Part shown: in pieces, positions 1 through 12,818 of the stretch
How the letters are laid out: every line of letters begins with the position of its first letter
Position numbering within the stretch: position 1 is the first letter of the stretch
Source: Pyrenopolyporus hunteri
Taxonomy: Eukaryota > Ascomycota > Sordariomycetes > Xylariales > Hypoxylaceae
DNA: 64,000 bases
Direction: 5' to 3'
Assembly: GCA_902806595.1 (NCBI GenBank)
Contig: CADCXC010000003.1
Location: forward strand, 496,001-560,000
Notes under the pieces: model-generated
What the model was told of the DNA's origin: nothing
What the model saw: the letters and a program-made list of their open reading frames with translations, nothing else
The model's database searches: none
Position numbers and translations under genes: made by a program

Positions 1-2618
1 CTGAGAATCGCGCGAGGAACAAGTGTCCCAATAGGGGCAACCGCTTCTTACGCGCAGTTCTTCTTCCGCCTCTTCTAGTTGCTTCAATCTTTCCGAGTCC
101 ATCGTAATATCACGGTTGTTCCACTTGGGATTTGGTTTTCTGGTGCAGTCCCATCCAGGGAGATACAATTCTAAGCCTAGGTAGCCGTTTATACGTAATC
201 GTACGTGGGGAAGAAGCGACGCGATGCGGTACAATCAACGTATGGCCTCTGGAGATTCCGGGAGAATAATCCCTCCGAGCATGTAATATCACCAAGAATT
301 AGTAAGCCCGAGCAGGTTTTGCGGCACAACCCTTGCTTGGGTCCAGTGTGTGGATGGTTGTCTTAAGATACGACTACGATCACATAAGAGATGAAACATT
401 CACGCCAACGTATAGCCTAGATGTTCTACTGACTGTATCGTATCAGTTAACGGGCAGCCTCTTATATGAAAGTGCATATTGCTTCTCGGCCATTCCGATC
501 ACCATTATTATCTTATCAGGTCTCCTAGCCAGAATTAATCAGCGGGGCGGTCCACGAGCCGGTTACAGTAAAGCCACTATTTAATAGAGGGTACGCTAAG
601 ATTATAGCGCGTTATAGCACATATACCGCTGGAGCACAGATCACTTCACTTTAATTACAGGGCTTTACAACGCGATAAAACATTATGACAGGCGCAACAT
701 CACCTATCGGGAACTGTTAAGTCATTAAATCGACTACGTAGATTAAATCGTGAAAGGAGGAGGCCTAAAGAAGCGCCATATTGTGTACCTAGGATTTTTA
801 TTTTTTATTTTTTTATTTTAGTACGAAACTTTTTTAGCGATGCGAGTTATAATACTTTTTACATGGTGTCGCGCTTTTCTTCTAACCATCCTCTATTCCC
901 ATGTAGTTTCGTCGCCGGTAATAGTTTAGCGTGAAGTCGCCATAGTCACCTACTTATTCCTTAGGTTGAAGATACTCGAAAGACACAATATATGAGTGGT
1001 AATCGAAGTGGTAGTTGGCTTCAATACTTTAAATATTTAAGGGTATAGATTCGTTAGTTTTCGTAGGAGCCTACCTACGCTCTAGAGCCCGCTAGAACTT
1101 TAACGCATACTCTGTTAATCTTGTACATTTAAGTTCTATCTTACGGTTACCACTAAAATATAGTCAATGAATGATCGCCCAACCTAAGTTTTCAAAAGTT
1201 TTCATCTAAGTTAAATCAAATCACTAGTAATTTATCACAGAGTTAGTCAGCGGCCTGTGTAGAGCCATAAGGAGGCCAAAGAGCAACTTTTCAGGATGGA
1301 AACATCCAAAGAGCCCAGGGTCTCAAATATTTTTAGTATAACGGCGTCAACGAGAAGAAAATCCATATTATCCCTCGTACCTAACCCTAAGGTTGCCAGT
1401 ATCTAGGGCCGTATACGCATTACATAACATGAAGGCAATGTGTCAAACATACGTTAAACCCTAAATCTAGGTCGCGGCTCTACTTAAGGTTTATTACGCC
1501 TCAAGATCATAACCAAGTCTCAACACCATAATCGAGTCTCACGATTACAAGCAAGGGACTAGAATTAGGTACGGATGTGATAAAAGAAAATCCATATGAT
1601 GTAGTTTACTAATAACGTAGCCTACCTAAGCCTCTGGACTTAAAATAGTTTTATTTAAACAGTAGGAAAACCTCGACCGGTGGATTAGTTCTCCTTACCC
1701 GATACTTACCATCCGTACTTGTTACCGCTTAGAGGCTCTCGCTATTCGCCCTCGTGCCTTAACGAAACTTAATCGAGTCCCCTCATTAGAGCTAGCAACT
1801 GCCTCACGATGGAAATCCATTAGCCGTTTCCAGCCACTTATTAACCATCAGTAATCGCTTTGACAGTCAAAACAGGCCATCACCCTGTGAAGGCTAGACT
1901 TGATTTCATTTCCATTTGCTTTCTGCTTTGTGGCCTTACGTACCGAGGCGCCTACCTCATGGTACCCAAATAACAGTTCTCCCATATACCCACCTACGTC
2001 CGTATACAACTACATTTACCTGCCTACCTAGACATCTATCTATTGCTTAATCTTCTAGATTTCATTTAGGACAACGCTCCCATACTTCGTTAGGGCTCAC
2101 ACCCTACGTATCTAGAACAGCGATTCTTACTAAACCTTCTACCACTATTGCTTCCAATAAGAGCATGTTTACTCTATAAAACCCCATCATTGACCTCTTA
2201 TTCCCTCTGGATAACCACTCCTTTCTTCATCCATTGACCAACTATCGAAATCCGCCTTCGCAGCTCTCGTTTTACGCATCTATGCGTTCTTCCCATATCC
2301 GAGGGTCCTTTCTGCGTTCCTTTTAAATTCGTCAAGCCATTCGCTTGGTTGCGAGCTGGTTCCCTTGGTTCACACAACGCCATAGTTGCCGTTGGTCGAC
2401 TCCGTTGACGCATACCTTGCTTTATTCGTGCCGTTAACACCAGTCTCTGAAGCGGATCCTTCCTACGACGGTCTTCTTTCCTCAACGGGATCGCTAATAG
2501 ATATCGATCGCATATTACCATAGAGGAACATTGTCATCCTATTTGGCAAATCACTGGTAACTTTTACAGGCTTACGTGCTTTTAGAAGTATCTCCTACCG
2601 GAGGATTAAGACGTAAAG
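1..2618. other. Gene-free left flank
   Basis: I see no convincing gene here. Short open frames exist on both strands, but none has a recognisable motif, coherent composition or splice-compatible neighbour. The stretch is moderately AT-rich and dense in stop codons. There is a T-rich run near 796-831 and scattered CTAC/GTAG-type motifs. It may be decayed mobile DNA, but no identifiable remnant is visible. Confidence 0.5.
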
Positions 2619-3488
2619 ATGGAGAGCCAAGAGGAATCACACCCGAATAACGCCAAATACCCTCCTAGTCAGGGAGCGCTACAGCGATACCGGGATGAGC
2701 TTTGCAATATGCTTACTGGGGGGGACGACGCAGCAAGGAAATTGAGCTTGTCTATATACCAGCCGTCGAATGGTACTACTTCCAGATCGGGGACGCCCAG
2801 CGATTCCGACCGTGGGCCCGTCCGCCGGCTGAGTCCGTCCCCCCAAGAAGAAGAACGGATACAACTTGGGCAGGATGTGAGAAATGGCCCGGAAAAAGAG
2901 ATTTTCTCTATGCGACGTACGGCGCTCTTGAGGAGTTCGAGGCACGGTGCCAAAGTGGTCGTACCGCCTATCACAAAGTTCTGGCTCGCTTATTTACAGT
3001 ATGTCGACTCTGAGGGCGATATACCGTCGGACTACGTCGTCGACCTGTGCGTTGCAGCCATTATCCGATACTACAAGTCCCAAGATAGGCACGTCGACGC
3101 CGACGGTCTCGTCCAGAGGAGGTGTGAGTTATGTAGCGTCGACTACATCGGATATTTAGCTGAAGTCGTCATGAAGGTTGTTGAAGAGGTGCGAAAGTCA
3201 TTCAAGGACTTGGAGAATGGGATAGCGAGGGAAAAGTCTGGGGTCTCAACGAGGGCTGGTAAGCGCTGGCGGCGGAATACAGGGGGAACAGCTTCCGTCG
3301 GCTCAGGCCTGGGTGGTTCGGTTTGCAGTTCACCGTCGCCTCTACGCAATGAAGTCAAAGTAGAGGATTTTAACGAAGAAACTTCGGAGGACTGGCATAT
3401 GAATGATTATCCCGAGCTGCCCGAGTTTCCCGGGTTCCCCGAGTTCCCCTCGCTACGGTGGGACGAGAATGGCCTCGATGCGGAATGA
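2619..3488 (+). CDS. Hypothetical protein, 289 aa
   Basis: Uninterrupted ATG-initiated frame of 289 codons ending in TGA. I do not recognise the family. Residues about 40-90 are Ser/Pro/Gly/Arg-rich and probably disordered. A more ordered, partly helical centre (about 105-200) contains KFWLAYLQYVDSEGD and a YVVDLCVAAIIRYYKS segment. It is followed by a basic Gly/Ser linker. The acidic C-terminus has a short Pro-Glu-Phe repeat (PELPEFPGFPEFPSL). There is no signal peptide or membrane segment. It could be a nuclear or regulatory protein, but no DNA-binding signature is visible. It lies on the strand opposite the PKS and ends about 1.35 kb beyond the PKS stop. No intron is required, and its GC-rich coding composition stands out from the flanks, which supports a real gene. 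Confidence 0.6.
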   Translation: MESQEESHPNNAKYPPSQGALQRYRDELCNMLTGGDDAARKLSLSIYQPSNGTTSRSGTPSDSDRGPVRRLSPSPQEEERIQLGQDVRNGPEKEIFSMRRTALLRSSRHGAKVVVPPITKFWLAYLQYVDSEGDIPSDYVVDLCVAAIIRYYKSQDRHVDADGLVQRRCELCSVDYIGYLAEVVMKVVEEVRKSFKDLENGIAREKSGVSTRAGKRWRRNTGGTASVGSGLGGSVCSSPSPLRNEVKVEDFNEETSEDWHMNDYPELPEFPGFPEFPSLRWDENGLDAE

Positions 3489-4842
3489 TAGTACACTTGG
3501 AATATAAGAAGGGTGGCTTGGATGACCGTGGCTTTGGGGTTGGATATACGTTTCTCCCTTGTATTTAGACCAAATTGACCTATATTGAGACTTGTTTTTA
3601 TTCATTCGACTGTGCATCACCCTGATAATCGGCTCGGCAGGCTGTCACTGCTAAGCAAGAAAATTGCCTCTATTCCTAAGAAGACCGCTGACAGTGGGCC
3701 ATTTAACCAAAACCGATGAACCGCCAAAACATAATAGGCCTGTACTATGCGTCGTACTATGTTTTTTTTAGTTACCTACTGTATTCTCGTACAGCGTTTC
3801 TATTTTATAACTACTATATATACCTACATACTATATTTCGCTGTAGAAACCGCTGTAATCATAAGTTCCTTAGGCTCAATCGCCCTATTATAAATATAGG
3901 TCTTATAGCGTTTGAGGTCGCTGTCGCTTAGGATACTATACGCGTACGCAGAGTTTACAAACGTGCGCTGCAATTATAGTGGTTACGAAGCGTCATGGGC
4001 CTTGGAATTAGTGAAGTATATGGTGTATTAGAATTGGTCAAATAGGTTTAGTGTAACGAAGCACTGAATGCCCTGGATTGCCCTGTAACTATAATGGATT
4101 TAAGGCTTTAAAAATATAGTAGTACGGGACCTCCTATGCGTGGGTTTTAGCGGTTTAGCGGTTTTAGGCATTTAAGGCCAGGGCACCGCTTGAAACAGCC
4201 GTCTGATACCGTTAAATATTTAAGTAATATTTTCTTTCGAGACTTGTAAGGACAGAACGGTACCAGCGATAAGAATGACCTTTCAGTGCAGTGGTAAAGT
4301 CTAGGGGTAGCCCGCTTACCTCTACCTTGGCCAATCAACGCTTGCACTGCACTAGCGAACTTCCTAATTGGGTAATTTCCCACACGGACCAACCTACCCG
4401 TTCTCGTTCTCATATTCTTCGCTTTCTGTCTAGGAGGGCTTGCAATAGTGAAGGCTTCTTACGTACCTAGGTAGCCTTCCGCTTCTTTATACTAAGAATA
4501 TTTGTATTATTTCTGCTAAATTTGAAGAGAATTTAATGCGAATCAAGGCTCGGACGGATTAGAGAGAGTCAAGCCCGGTATAAATGGAGACTCTAAACGG
4601 AAGCATATAATGAATCCAAGTTTAGTAGCTCGTAATTCAGCTAACATTTATTTCACTCTAGGTAGGTAGGTGGTCTTGGTACCTATTGTATGTGCCTATG
4701 GTAAGGAACCCGAGACACTATGTATGTATCAAACTCATTCTAAACCAAACGCCCCTTGCGCCCAAATCCTGACGTACTAAACTCGAACCGAACCGTCCTT
4801 ATAGCAAATCGTGAAACCAATTCCCCCTCCCTGGTATGTAAC
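3489..4842. other. Intergenic, no gene seen
   Basis: Spacer between the 289-aa ORF and the 3' end of the PKS gene. It has AT-rich patches (about 3750-3900) and an AGGTAGGTAGG motif near 4662-4672. The open frames here lack any coherent protein character. Confidence 0.5.
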
Positions 4843-7800
4843 TTAGACATGACGAGATAGAAAAGCGTAGCCGTCGTTAACCGCCTGGACCGCCTCCAGA
4901 TTCCCTTCGTAGCTGCGGTACATATCGAATAAATGCGCTGCGTTTCCTACTAGACGCAACTCTGCCTCTACGCCATTGCGTCGTAGCTCGTCGGCCGTGC
5001 GCTGCGATTGCTGCCACGGGATCAAATCGTCGTCGTATGGGTGCACTAGGAACGTCGGCGTGCGGTATGCGCCCTGCCTAATCTGCGCTAGCGGGCTGAT
5101 CGCCTGGACCTGTGCGGGCGTGGGCGCTGGGAGTTTGAGTACTTCGTTCTGTTTCTGCTGGGCGTTGCTGGCGCTGTTCTTCAAACCGTGCACCAGCACG
5201 GGCACGGTCTGCCCGTGCCAGTTCATGTGCAGCACGATGCGCGACCGCGCGTCGTTCTTGGCCATCCAGCCCCCGGCCGCACGCGCCCCCGTCGGTGGGT
5301 TGTACGCTGTTATAGCTGAGGCTTGGACTCCTTCTAGGAGGTTGTACGTTTCCGCCGTCATGGTTGAGTCGCCAAAGGGTTTGTTCTCCCGCGACCAGCA
5401 CTCGTCCTCGTAGTCGGTTGGGCAATAAAAGGATAAAATGGCCTGCGGCGGCTGGAGGCCTGCCGCGGGGGCCGTCCACCCTAAGCTGAGCGCTAATGTG
5501 CCGCCCGTGGACCAGCCAATGGCCACTACGCGGTCGCCGTTGATTTTTACGTCTGGGCGTTTTCGTGTTAGCGCTGGTAGCGTGTTGCGCGCCCAGTTTA
5601 GGGCATCCCGGACGTCAGTCATGGGGCCCTCTTGTAAGGTTGTTTCAGGGCACAGGCGATAGTCAATGCTAACGGGAATAAAGCCAGCATCTAGTAAAAT
5701 TTGTGTCTGTTTTGGACGTACGTCCTTCCTGGAGAGCATTACGTGGCCTCCGCCATGAATCATCAGAGCTAAACTCACTCACAGTCAGTAATGTGAACTT
5801 AATTGAGAAAGCTAATGATAATAAGCCTCACCGACGGGTCGTGCATCGCTACCGTTCTGTAGCGTTGATGGGTAGTATATGTCGGCCTGTAATGGTAGGG
5901 AGCCAACGCGCTTGAAGACGACTGTCTCCTGCGTTTCGGGGGCTGGTTCGGGCCCCTGGACGGAACCGATAGCGCCTGGACTTAGTGATCGGGGAGACGG
6001 TGACGCCACTAGGACTCGTAGGATCTTAGCGTCCTGGCTGGCGCCATCGGACCAGTCAACCCAAGAGAACCCTGAGGCTAGCAGGTCTTTCTTCCATATC
6101 GCCTCGTTCGCGAGGGCGTGAGTGCGGCCATCGTCGAAGAGCCACCACCCTTCTACCAGCCCCCAGACAAGGTCGTACCAGAAGAGGTTTTGCATGTTCT
6201 CGACGAGACAGAGTATTCCGTCTTCGCGCAGCATGCGTCGGATGTTGGTGCACGACCGGACGAGGTTCGGGGTTGCGTGAATGCAGTTGGTTGAGATTAT
6301 CACATCGTATCGTCCCCGCACGTCTGCGGCCGGTTCTTTCTCGATGTCGATAACTGCGTATTCTACGAACGAATAACTAGATAGTTTCCTCTTCGCTGCA
6401 GCTACCAGCGACCTCGAGACGTCTGAGAAGGTATACGAGACTCTCTGGCTCGCGCTGCTCTTTGCCAATTGCTCTACTAGGTATTTAGTTGTTCCGCCTG
6501 TGCCGGCGCCGAGTTCCAGGATGCGGATTTCGCGTTTGCCCTGGAATCGCTCGCAGGCGTTTACTAAGAATTGCCCGAGGTATGTTGTGGCGGCTTTGAA
6601 TAGAGGAGCGCTGGAGTATACGTCCTCCATTAACTGTCGCGCCTTGGCGTCGCCGAACATCAGGGCTAAGGGGTCTGCTTTTCCTGTGAGGCAGTCGGCG
6701 AGGTAGGCTCCCGTTGTGCGTAAGAGCTGGTGTTCGTTTGCGTATTTGGGGAACTTTCGCACGATGGCGTCGTGCAGCTCCTGGGATGACGCCTTGGGTG
6801 CTGGCTGGCCCGTCCGAATGGCCCCGCCATCGTCGACCGTGATTAAACCACCATCTTCAAGGATCGCATACATTTGATTCACGAGTTTCTTGTGTTTAGA
6901 TTGGTATTCGGGAATAGGTAGGCGTTCCCCGGCGCGGAGCGTACGTACATCGCACCCGAGGTCGGCAAACGCCTCGATGGTATACGCGAGTACTAATTCT
7001 GCCTGGGCTGGGTAGACCGATTCGCGGAAACCCGCGAGACCGGTAGCCTGAGCGTAATTATCAAATGTGCTTCGGTATTGAATGAGCCAGTCGCTGCTGA
7101 TAGCGGCTACGCCCCCGTCGCCGCCACTGTTGGCTTCTTCCTCCTTTTCATTGTTGCCGTTGACTACTCCATTTAAGCTTGACGGTTCATTCTGTACGCT
7201 CGACGGCGCGGGGCCCAACGTAACAGCAGAGGCGGGAGCAGCGGGAGCAGAAGCCGATGATGAACCTCCCAGGATCTTTATCAATGACTGCACATCGGTC
7301 AGATCTTGGAGGTCGTCAATAGATAATGTCACATCAAATCGCTTCTGGATCTCGCCGGATATCTCAGTGATCATCAGCGAATCCACGCCCAAGTCTGCTA
7401 GGTCCGAATCCGGCTGTACTTCCTCGACACTCATGCCGAAGATTTCGCTCAGCATCTTTCTAACCGACTCGTTAACTTTAGAAGAAGCGGCACTTGAAGG
7501 AGCAGCATCGGTATTAGCCGACGGTTGCGTGGTTGTGGTATTGTGGTCGTTGTTTTGTGCCGTCGCATTGGGCACGTCATCCCATGAGCGCTGTTTCTGC
7601 TCTCCGTTTGTAAGGATGTCTGATGCCGGTGAGGAGGTCGGAGTATTGGATGGTGCAGGGGCTACGGCGTTTCCATTTAACTTGGACAAGACTCTGCGTA
7701 AGGAAGACAGTGAGACTTGGGCAAATTCTGCGCCCAACAGAGCTAAGACGACAGCTCCCGTCGAGACGTCAAGGACGAATACGTCGTTTACGAGCGTATT

Positions 7801-10800
7801 CTTACCCTTAGGTTCCATGTTGGAATACACCCTCCAAGTCCGCCCTTTGGAGGCACTGTCTTGGCTGTCTGATTGCAAGAATGAGTCGCTCCAGAGCACC
7901 TCCCCAATTGCATTGCACACTGAGACATCATCCTCGCCGCCTCCTTCTTGGAGGCAGTTTACGTGGATGCCGGCCACCTGCAAGAAGTTGTCAATAGCCA
8001 GAGGGTCGGAAATGCTAGCGCTTAGGCGGTCCGCGTCTTTGCTAGGCGGCATAACCACGTCACCTACGACCTCCCCGTTATAGGCGATTGTATTACGGAC
8101 GCCTTTGTAGTATGGGGCGTAGTTGACGACTCGGTTGAATATCTTGTAAAGGATGTCTCCCGCAAGTCGATTGGCCTCCGGAGATGAAGCAATCTGGTCG
8201 TAGCGCGATCGTCCTAGTAGTCTCCTAACGAACTGAAAGCGGGAAGTAGCTGCGTCTGCGTCGAGCAAGGCAACGGTACCTTGGGCGTGGTTGGTACGTT
8301 GCGATTGTGGCACCGGCTGGGTCGCATTGTCAGGACATGAGAAGAAGCAGAACGTCCACTTCGCGTCATCGCCTCCGTAGCTGGCGGCCTTTTTAAGACT
8401 AATACGGAGAGCCCCGTTAGGTTTTAACCCGAGGGGAGATAGAATGCGCATGCCCTCTACGTGAGGCACTTTAGGGCTATTATTTGTCCCAGCGTTCTGG
8501 AGGATTTTAGCTGCTCGGATGGCCAATTCGAAATACAATCCTGCTGGGCACAGGCTCTGCCCCACCACGGCATGACCTTTTACACTCAGTTCGAAGATCT
8601 CGTGGGAGGGGTCGACAGCGAATAGGCTTTCTCCGTCTCCTTCTCCAAGTCGTCGCACCAGCTCTGGTGGGCCGGTGCTGGGTGGTGGTGCTTCAACTAT
8701 AGCCTGTGGTTGATAGGGTCGGTATTGTATCCAATGCCTCGTCTTAGTGAATTGATAAGGAGGCAAGTCCAACGATCGGTATTCATCTTCGAGAGTACGC
8801 TGGAAGATCCAGAAGTTTGTGGTATAACCAGCAGCCCAAAGACCGGTTGATGCCTTTGCAAGGCTGGTCCACGGATTGGTACGACCAAGATCCGTCGATA
8901 GTAGAGTATCTTGTTCGCTGCCCCTTGTTTCTGGAAGGGCGCGGCGTACCATGCCAATAATAGGGGAAGCGGATCCGGCCTCGAGCCAGATGCATGAAGG
9001 GTTCCGCTTAGCGATTCTCTGGACCGCCTCACCGAAATGCACGGCTTCGCGGGTGTGCTCTGCAATCTTAGACGCGTCGATCTCGGCCCAGCTCTGGTTG
9101 CGTGAGCATGTCTCTACAGGAATCCTCGGTTTCTTCCAGGATAGCGTCCTTGCAAGGGCCTTGAGATCGTCCAAAATCGGGTCGGCGAGTCGGGAGTGGT
9201 ACGCATGGCTGTTAGCCAACCGAACCGTCTTCAATCCCGGTGCCTCCAGGCAGATCTGATTGATGGCGTCCACCGCAGCCGCCTCTCCAGCGAAGACGAT
9301 GTTCCGCGGGCCATTATAGCAGGCAACGTCAACCGTGCGCATTTCAGCAACAGTCTCAAGCAGAGCGTCTAGGCGCTCTACGTCACCCTCAACTGCCAAC
9401 ATAAGGCCGGGGTCTGGCCCCCAAAGCTTTTCCATTAGGCGGGCCCGGCCTGTAACCAAACGAAGACCGTCAGCCAGATTTAAACTGCCACCCACGCATA
9501 GTGCAGTCAGTTGGCCGAAGCTGTGTCCTATGAGGCTGCTCACTTGCAGCCCGGCATCTAGCCAAGCCATAGCGCTTGCAAATTGCACCGAGAATAGCAT
9601 AGCATGCAGCAGGACCAAGTCGTCGACAGGGGTTGGGTCAAATATACGCGGTAAGATCGATGGTAAGCCCAGTTCTTCGCAGGCATTATTGCAAGCTTCA
9701 AGGTTGGACCGCAGCAAGGGAGCAGCATTGACAAGATCTTGCGAGAGGTAGACGCTGCGGCCCGTCTGACCACCAAAGCAGAGCACGACCGGGGGCGGCC
9801 ATTGCACGTCAGATGTCTTTTTCTTCTTATCTACGCTGCTGCGCTGAGAAATCGGGCGTGCACCCGAAGCGATAGCTTCCAGTTCTTGCCGAAGGCCCGG
9901 AAGACTGGCCGCAGTGAAAACAGAAGCGTATTCCAGCGCTTGATTTTGCTTACGTGCTAGGTTGATTGCCACGTCGCGAAGCTTGATTGAGGGGTTTCTG
10001 TCCAGATATTTAATCAGCGCGGAGCTATACGCGCGTAGGTTTTCCGGCGTCTTCGCCGATATGAAAATCGGGTATTCGACCGCAGCATTCTCCAGCAGAG
10101 GACTTCTGGCTTCTCGGTGAGTCTGGTCCGGACGGTACTCCCTGAGCACGATGGCGGCGTTACTGCCGGCCGCTCCGTAGTTGTTGACGAGGGCTGCTCG
10201 TCTTCCATCCGCGTGCCACGGACGAGCCTGTGCGGCAATGGCCAATTTATCAGGCTCCAGGGCGGGAATCTTGGGGTTAAGGCGGGTGAAATTAGGTTGC
10301 TTAGGGATTGTGCCATGCTCCATCATGAGTAATGTCTTAATGACACCTGCCACGCCTGATGCGGCTTCAGTGTGGCCTATCACATCCTTGACCGATCCGA
10401 TTACAAGCTCTTGGGAGCGATGAGGACCACCGAATGCGCTACGGATGCTAGCACATTCTATAGGGTCGCCTACAGGGGTTCCTGGAAAATGCTCTCGTAA
10501 GTATATATCCGCACTTCGTAGTAGTAGCTCGGCGAACTCAATAGTGGCAGAAAGCAAATTGGGTAGGAATCGGAGTCTTGGAAAATGTTAAACTTACCCG
10601 TTCCGTGAGCCTCCACGTAGGAGACCTCGGAAGGCCATATTCCGCCACCGGCAAGGGCCTGGAGGTACAAGTCGCTCTGCGATTGCGAATCCGGTACTGT
10701 GATCGGGCTGCAGCTTGAGTTCTGGTTTACCGCCGACCCTGCGACGACACCGAAGATGTGGTTACCGTCAGCTATAGCCCGCGTCAGAGGCTTTAGGACG

Positions 10801-12818
10801 AGCACCCCGGCTCCTTCGCCACGACAATAGCCGTTGGCTTGCGCATCGAAAGCCCGTGAAGCCCCAGTTGGGCTTAGAAAAGAGGCGGCAGCAAGGTTCT
10901 GGTAGAAAGTAGGGCTCGTGATTAAGCTTACGCCTCCGGCAATGGCGACAGAACAGTCATTCGTCTGAAGAGCCTAATCATGCAAAGAAAATTTTAGATT
11001 AGCAGTGCACGGCAGGATGTGGTATGGTATGTAGGCTCTCTTACCCTGCACGCGTGATGGATTGCAACAGCCGAAGAAGAACATGCGGTATCGAACACGA
11101 CCGAGGGTCCAGTCCAGCCAAAGTGATGGCTAACCCTTCCGCTAATAAAGGCACGTATGGTTCCGGTGGCCGAGAAAGCAGTTGCGTGCTCCGACGCTAC
11201 GTTGTCCTCATATTCGACATAACCCGCGCCCACGTAACAGCCTACCGGGCTGTTTGGTAACTCGGCCCCCTCCGGATAGCCAGCCGATTCCATGGCTTCG
11301 TATGCTACCTGGAGAAGCAGTCTCTGTTGAGGATCCATGGACGCAGCCTCCCGGGCGGACATACCGAAGAAGCGATGGTCAAAGGCATCGGCGTCTCGCA
11401 CAAAGTTACCCCAGAAAGGGCCTTTAGGCGTACGCCATAATTCATCTGATTTGAATCTACCCTCAGGGACGGGCGTGGTCGCGTTTTTGCCTGAGTTGAT
11501 CAAGGACCAGAACTCATCGAGCGAGTCGGCTTGCGCATACCGGCAGGCCATACCAACGACGGCGATTGGCTGCACAGTTCCCGACGACACCGGCGGGAAG
11601 GAACTATACGGTGTAGTCTGTCCGGTGGCCAAATTACTGGTGGCCGTACCACTAGACGGTGGGCCTTCGGCGCCGATAGATGAAGAGTGATCAAAGTAGC
11701 TATCAGCAGCTGCGGTGGCTAGCTTGAGAGAACGAGGTACAGCCCCTGAGCTGCTGCCAATGGGAATTATGTTCACCGGCTGGCCGCCCCACGTATCTAG
11801 GGCTGCTTGGACCGTCTCATACCACCGACACACATCCACTAGGATGCAGTCCAGAGCAATATCATGGAGGTCCCCGCGTGTGATAATTTCCGTGTCTGAG
11901 GTAGACCGGAGGGGTATGGCCAGCTTTTCCGCCGTGGTAAATCGGAACCTTTCATCCTGTCGGCATAAAGACTTTAATTGTTGGACAATTTCTTGTCTAC
12001 TTGGACTGGTCGTATGATATCTGCCGCAGAGCCCAATCGGCTGGGCGGACAGCCCGCCGTCTGCAAGCTTCCGGGCAAAGCTCGCGAAATGGCCCTCTGG
12101 TATGGTGATAGTGACTCTGTCAACATCGGTCACGCATGAGATATATGCCTGTGTACAATGTGAGACGTGGTATGTAATGTGAGATATGATTGCGATAACT
12201 TACGCCGGGGAAAGATGCCAGCGTCTTGTTTAAGTGTTCCTTCTCACTGGTCGATGCCCAACCCACGGACCATGTAGAACTGCATTCGGATGCATCAGTG
12301 TGCCCGTGTGATTGCTCCTGCTCGTCCAGGTCGACGGCTGCTCCGATACAGACGGCTAATCTAACAGCCGTAGCCGTCCACCGCTCTAGCTCGACTGTAT
12401 TGCGCGAGCTCGCCACCGCCGTGGCAGCTAGGAAGCCAACACAGAATCCCTGAATAGAGCCCTGGGAACCTAGTCGGATATACTCCGCCACTTGTGCGAT
12501 GACAGTCAGGGGGACGAGGAGTATATTGTAAGGGGCTCCTAACCGGAGCACATCCTCGGCCTCACTTTCGAGAAATGTCCCCAGTTGTTGCAGTAGTTGC
12601 TTAGCGTTTACAAGATTCCCCAAGCGCGGACAGCTTGGTTGGATCGTAGTTTCCCATAGGTATGGTAATTCTTTTACGAGCCGGATAAGGAAATCGAGGT
12701 TTGGATTCCCCAGGATCGTTCTCCGAAGGTCGGTGAGACGGGATGGGGCTAGTCGTGGAATTTGGGGCCCGAAGAGTAAGAGTGTGTTGTTGGCTGATTT
12801 CGTAGAGTTTGTATGCAT
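4843..12818 (-). CDS. Non-reducing polyketide synthase (SAT-KS-AT-PT-ACP-CMeT-TE), 2556 aa
   Basis: Iterative type I non-reducing PKS, making a C-methylated aromatic polyketide from acetyl/malonyl units. Five exons: 12818-12204, 12148-11045, 10973-10598, 10481-5832, 5768-4843. All introns are GT-AG (55, 71, 116, 63 nt) and phases close exactly to 7671 nt. Visible domains: SAT with GFCVG (Cys126) and GRYHT (His250); KS from about residue 398 with DTACSSS (Cys561), EAHGTGTP (His696, spanning an intron) and GHTEAASG (His735); AT with GHSFGQ (Ser1019); PT with GHAVVGQ (His1335) and an Asp near 1529; one ACP with LGVDSLM (Ser1733); CMeT with ELGAGTGGTT near 2024; C-terminal alpha/beta-hydrolase with HGGG near 2253 and GWSTGG (Ser2335). 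The last junction rebuilds RPV-A-LMIHGGG. Length and order match the MpaC/AusA type of synthase, which make 5-methyl- and 3,5-dimethylorsellinate (family knowledge). The exact product cannot be read from sequence. All catalytic motifs are intact. Confidence 0.95.

Noticed and set aside
1383..1470. CCCTAA-like telomere motifs
   Set aside because: Isolated single copies (for example AACCCTAAGG, AACCCTAAAT), not a tandem array.
7082..8083. 333-codon open frame on the plus strand
   Set aside because: Lies entirely antisense to the PKS exon; low-complexity Ser/Thr-rich shadow frame.
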